From an uncultured Oscillibacter sp. (GTDB taxonomy: Bacteria; Bacillota; Clostridia; Oscillospirales; Oscillospiraceae): DNA of 5,528 nucleotides. The DNA is taken from assembly GCA_904393855.1 (NCBI GenBank), contig CAJFNE010000125.1, positions 1 to 5,528 on the forward strand, given 5' to 3'. Under the pieces are notes generated by a model, which searched no databases, was not told where the DNA came from, and saw only the letters and a program-made list of their open reading frames with translations. This document shows positions 4,334-5,528 of the stretch, in pieces. A program made the position numbers and the translations under genes. Each line of letters opens with the position of its first letter. The stretch's first letter is position 1.

Positions 4334-5528
4334 ATGCGAAAATCCTCTTTCCTGTCCCTGGCGGCGGCGCTCCTGCTGACCGTCTCCCTGCTGCCTCTCC
4401 CCGCCCAAGCGGCGGAGACACAGCTGCTGCCCGCGGTACGGGAGGCCCCCGCCTTCTCCGACACCACCGGCACGGAGTACGCCGATGCCGCCGCCCTGGT
4501 CTACGAGGCCGGGCTCATGGACGGCTACACAGCCTCCGCCTTCGGGCCGGAGGACCCCCTGATGCCCCAGCAGCTGGTGGCCGTCTGCGCCCGGCTCCAC
4601 AGCCGGCTCACCGGCGGCAGTCTCCCCGCCCCGGCGGAGGGGGAGGCCTGGTACGAGCCCTCCTACCGCTATCTAGCGGCAGCCATCGACTACCAGGGCA
4701 CCTACGATCCCCTGGCGGGGGCGTATCTCGGCGGCGGAGACGGAACCCTGACCGGGGAGGAGCAGGTGAATGCCCTGCGGGCGGTCCTGAACCCCGGCAA
4801 GTCCCCCGTCCGGCAGGGGATGCTGGCCGGCCTCCTGGGTCAGACTCTGGAGGCCGCCGGGGTCTCCCTGCTCCAGCTCAACGAGATTCCCGCCCTGGTG
4901 AACGTCCAGCGGCAGGAATATCCCGGCTCGGAATCCGCGGCGGTCTATGACCTCTGCCGGGCCGGCGTACTGACCGTGGAGGACTCCTACGGCAGCTTTG
5001 ATCTGTACGGCCAGGCAACCCGGGGCCAATTTACCGCGATCCTCGCCCGGGTCCTCGACCCCGCCCTGCGGGCGGCCTACACCGTGGAGCCCTTTGACCT
5101 GTGCGCGGACGTGCTGGGTCTGGAGGGAGAGACCATCGCCCTGACCGTGGACGGCCAGACCGTCACCGTGGAGGAGATGGCCCAGGAGCTGTGTCTGGCC
5201 CTGCGGCAGAACGCCCTGGAAAATCCGGAGAACCCCGACCCGCAGCTGGCCCTCACCATCGCCGTGGCGGAGATCTGCGAGGACCTGGCCATTGACCGGG
5301 TGGCGGCGGAGCGGCAGCTGACCGTCACGGAGGAGACCATCCTGAGCGCCTACGGGGAACTTCCCGCCGGCTATGAGGGCGTCTCCCGCAACGGCTGGCT
5401 GTGGGAGTACCGCCACGAGCTGCTCCACCAGGAGCTCTACCGGATCTACTACCTGGAAATCTGCGGGCAGGCGCCTGCGGAGGAATCCCTCCCCTGCAAC
5501 GAGGAGGTGGACGCGGCCCTGGGCGAGG
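4334..5528 (+). CDS. Secreted SLH-domain protein (3' end outside window)
   Basis: No gene name is recognised. The first 26 residues form a Sec signal peptide: MRKSS, a hydrophobic core, then AQA with likely cleavage before A27. Three S-layer-homology-like repeats follow, at about 41-92 (FSDTTG, GLMDGY, FGPEDPL), a degenerate one at about 106-172, and one at about 185-241 ending ATRGQFTAILARVL. SLH triplets hold proteins on secondary wall polymers of Gram-positive envelopes, so the product is probably wall-attached. From about residue 268 a different region begins, with VDGQTVTVEEM and then a predicted long run of helices rich in Glu, Leu and Ala, vaguely like the SurA/PrsA N-terminal chaperone domain; this is a weak resemblance. 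Some 398 codons are open to the window edge. TAGGAG (4321-4326) lies 7 bases before the ATG. It may be read through from hisS or have its own promoter; functional link to hisS is not suggested. Confidence 0.8.
   Translation, partial: MRKSSFLSLAAALLLTVSLLPLPAQAAETQLLPAVREAPAFSDTTGTEYADAAALVYEAGLMDGYTASAFGPEDPLMPQQLVAVCARLHSRLTGGSLPAPAEGEAWYEPSYRYLAAAIDYQGTYDPLAGAYLGGGDGTLTGEEQVNALRAVLNPGKSPVRQGMLAGLLGQTLEAAGVSLLQLNEIPALVNVQRQEYPGSESAAVYDLCRAGVLTVEDSYGSFDLYGQATRGQFTAILARVLDPALRAAYTVEPFDLCADVLGLEGETIALTVDGQTVTVEEMAQELCLALRQNALENPENPDPQLALTIAVAEICEDLAIDRVAAERQLTVTEETILSAYGELPAGYEGVSRNGWLWEYRHELLHQELYRIYYLEICGQAPAEESLPCNEEVDAALGE

Noticed and set aside
4673..5428. A 251-codon open frame on the minus strand opposite the SLH-domain gene
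   Set aside because: The plus-strand frame has a signal peptide, ribosome binding site and SLH repeats; the antisense product is a GC-driven shadow with no recognisable domain.

Overview
The window is a GC-rich stretch (roughly two thirds G+C) whose six genes all lie on the plus strand. A clostridial T-box leader, a MinD/mgsA pairing, an SLH-domain secreted protein and the high GC together suggest a Clostridia member of the Oscillospiraceae type (Oscillibacter/Flavonifractor-like). The genus is inference; no rRNA or other decisive marker is present. Layout: the 3' end of serS (1-519); rsmG (578-1273); a MinD-family ATPase (1311-2057); a methylglyoxal-synthase-like gene (2077-2490); a 437-base non-coding leader (2491-2927); hisS (2928-4286); and a secreted SLH-domain protein that runs off the right edge (4334-5528). 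Most of the remaining long open frames on either strand are by-products of the high GC. Two parts stand out. First, the minD-like and mgsA-like genes sit 19 bases apart, probably transcribed from a strong promoter whose perfect TATAAT box contains the rsmG stop codon and which lies downstream of helically phased A-tracts. The MinD-like protein keeps its nucleotide-binding residues but ends where the membrane-targeting helix should begin. The MgsA-like protein keeps the fold motifs, but the residue matching the catalytic Asp71 of E. coli MgsA is Ser, the His98 equivalent is gone and the phosphate-site Ser-Gly is changed. The pair therefore looks redirected from classical Min or methylglyoxal chemistry; what it does now is unknown. 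Second, the hisS leader is a nearly complete T-box riboswitch: Stem I with AGUA, AG-bulge and GAA motifs, a T-box sequence, an antiterminator and a competing terminator can all be drawn base by base. Both its specifier (GAC) and its UGGC acceptor-end bulge point to tRNA-Asp rather than tRNA-His. This fits the hisS-aspS operons of other Firmicutes, yet aspS does not follow hisS here. Between the T-box terminator and the hisS start lie three further strong stem-loops with no assigned role. In functional terms, serS, hisS and rsmG are translation genes, the minD/mgsA-like pair is of uncertain function, and the last gene belongs to the cell surface.
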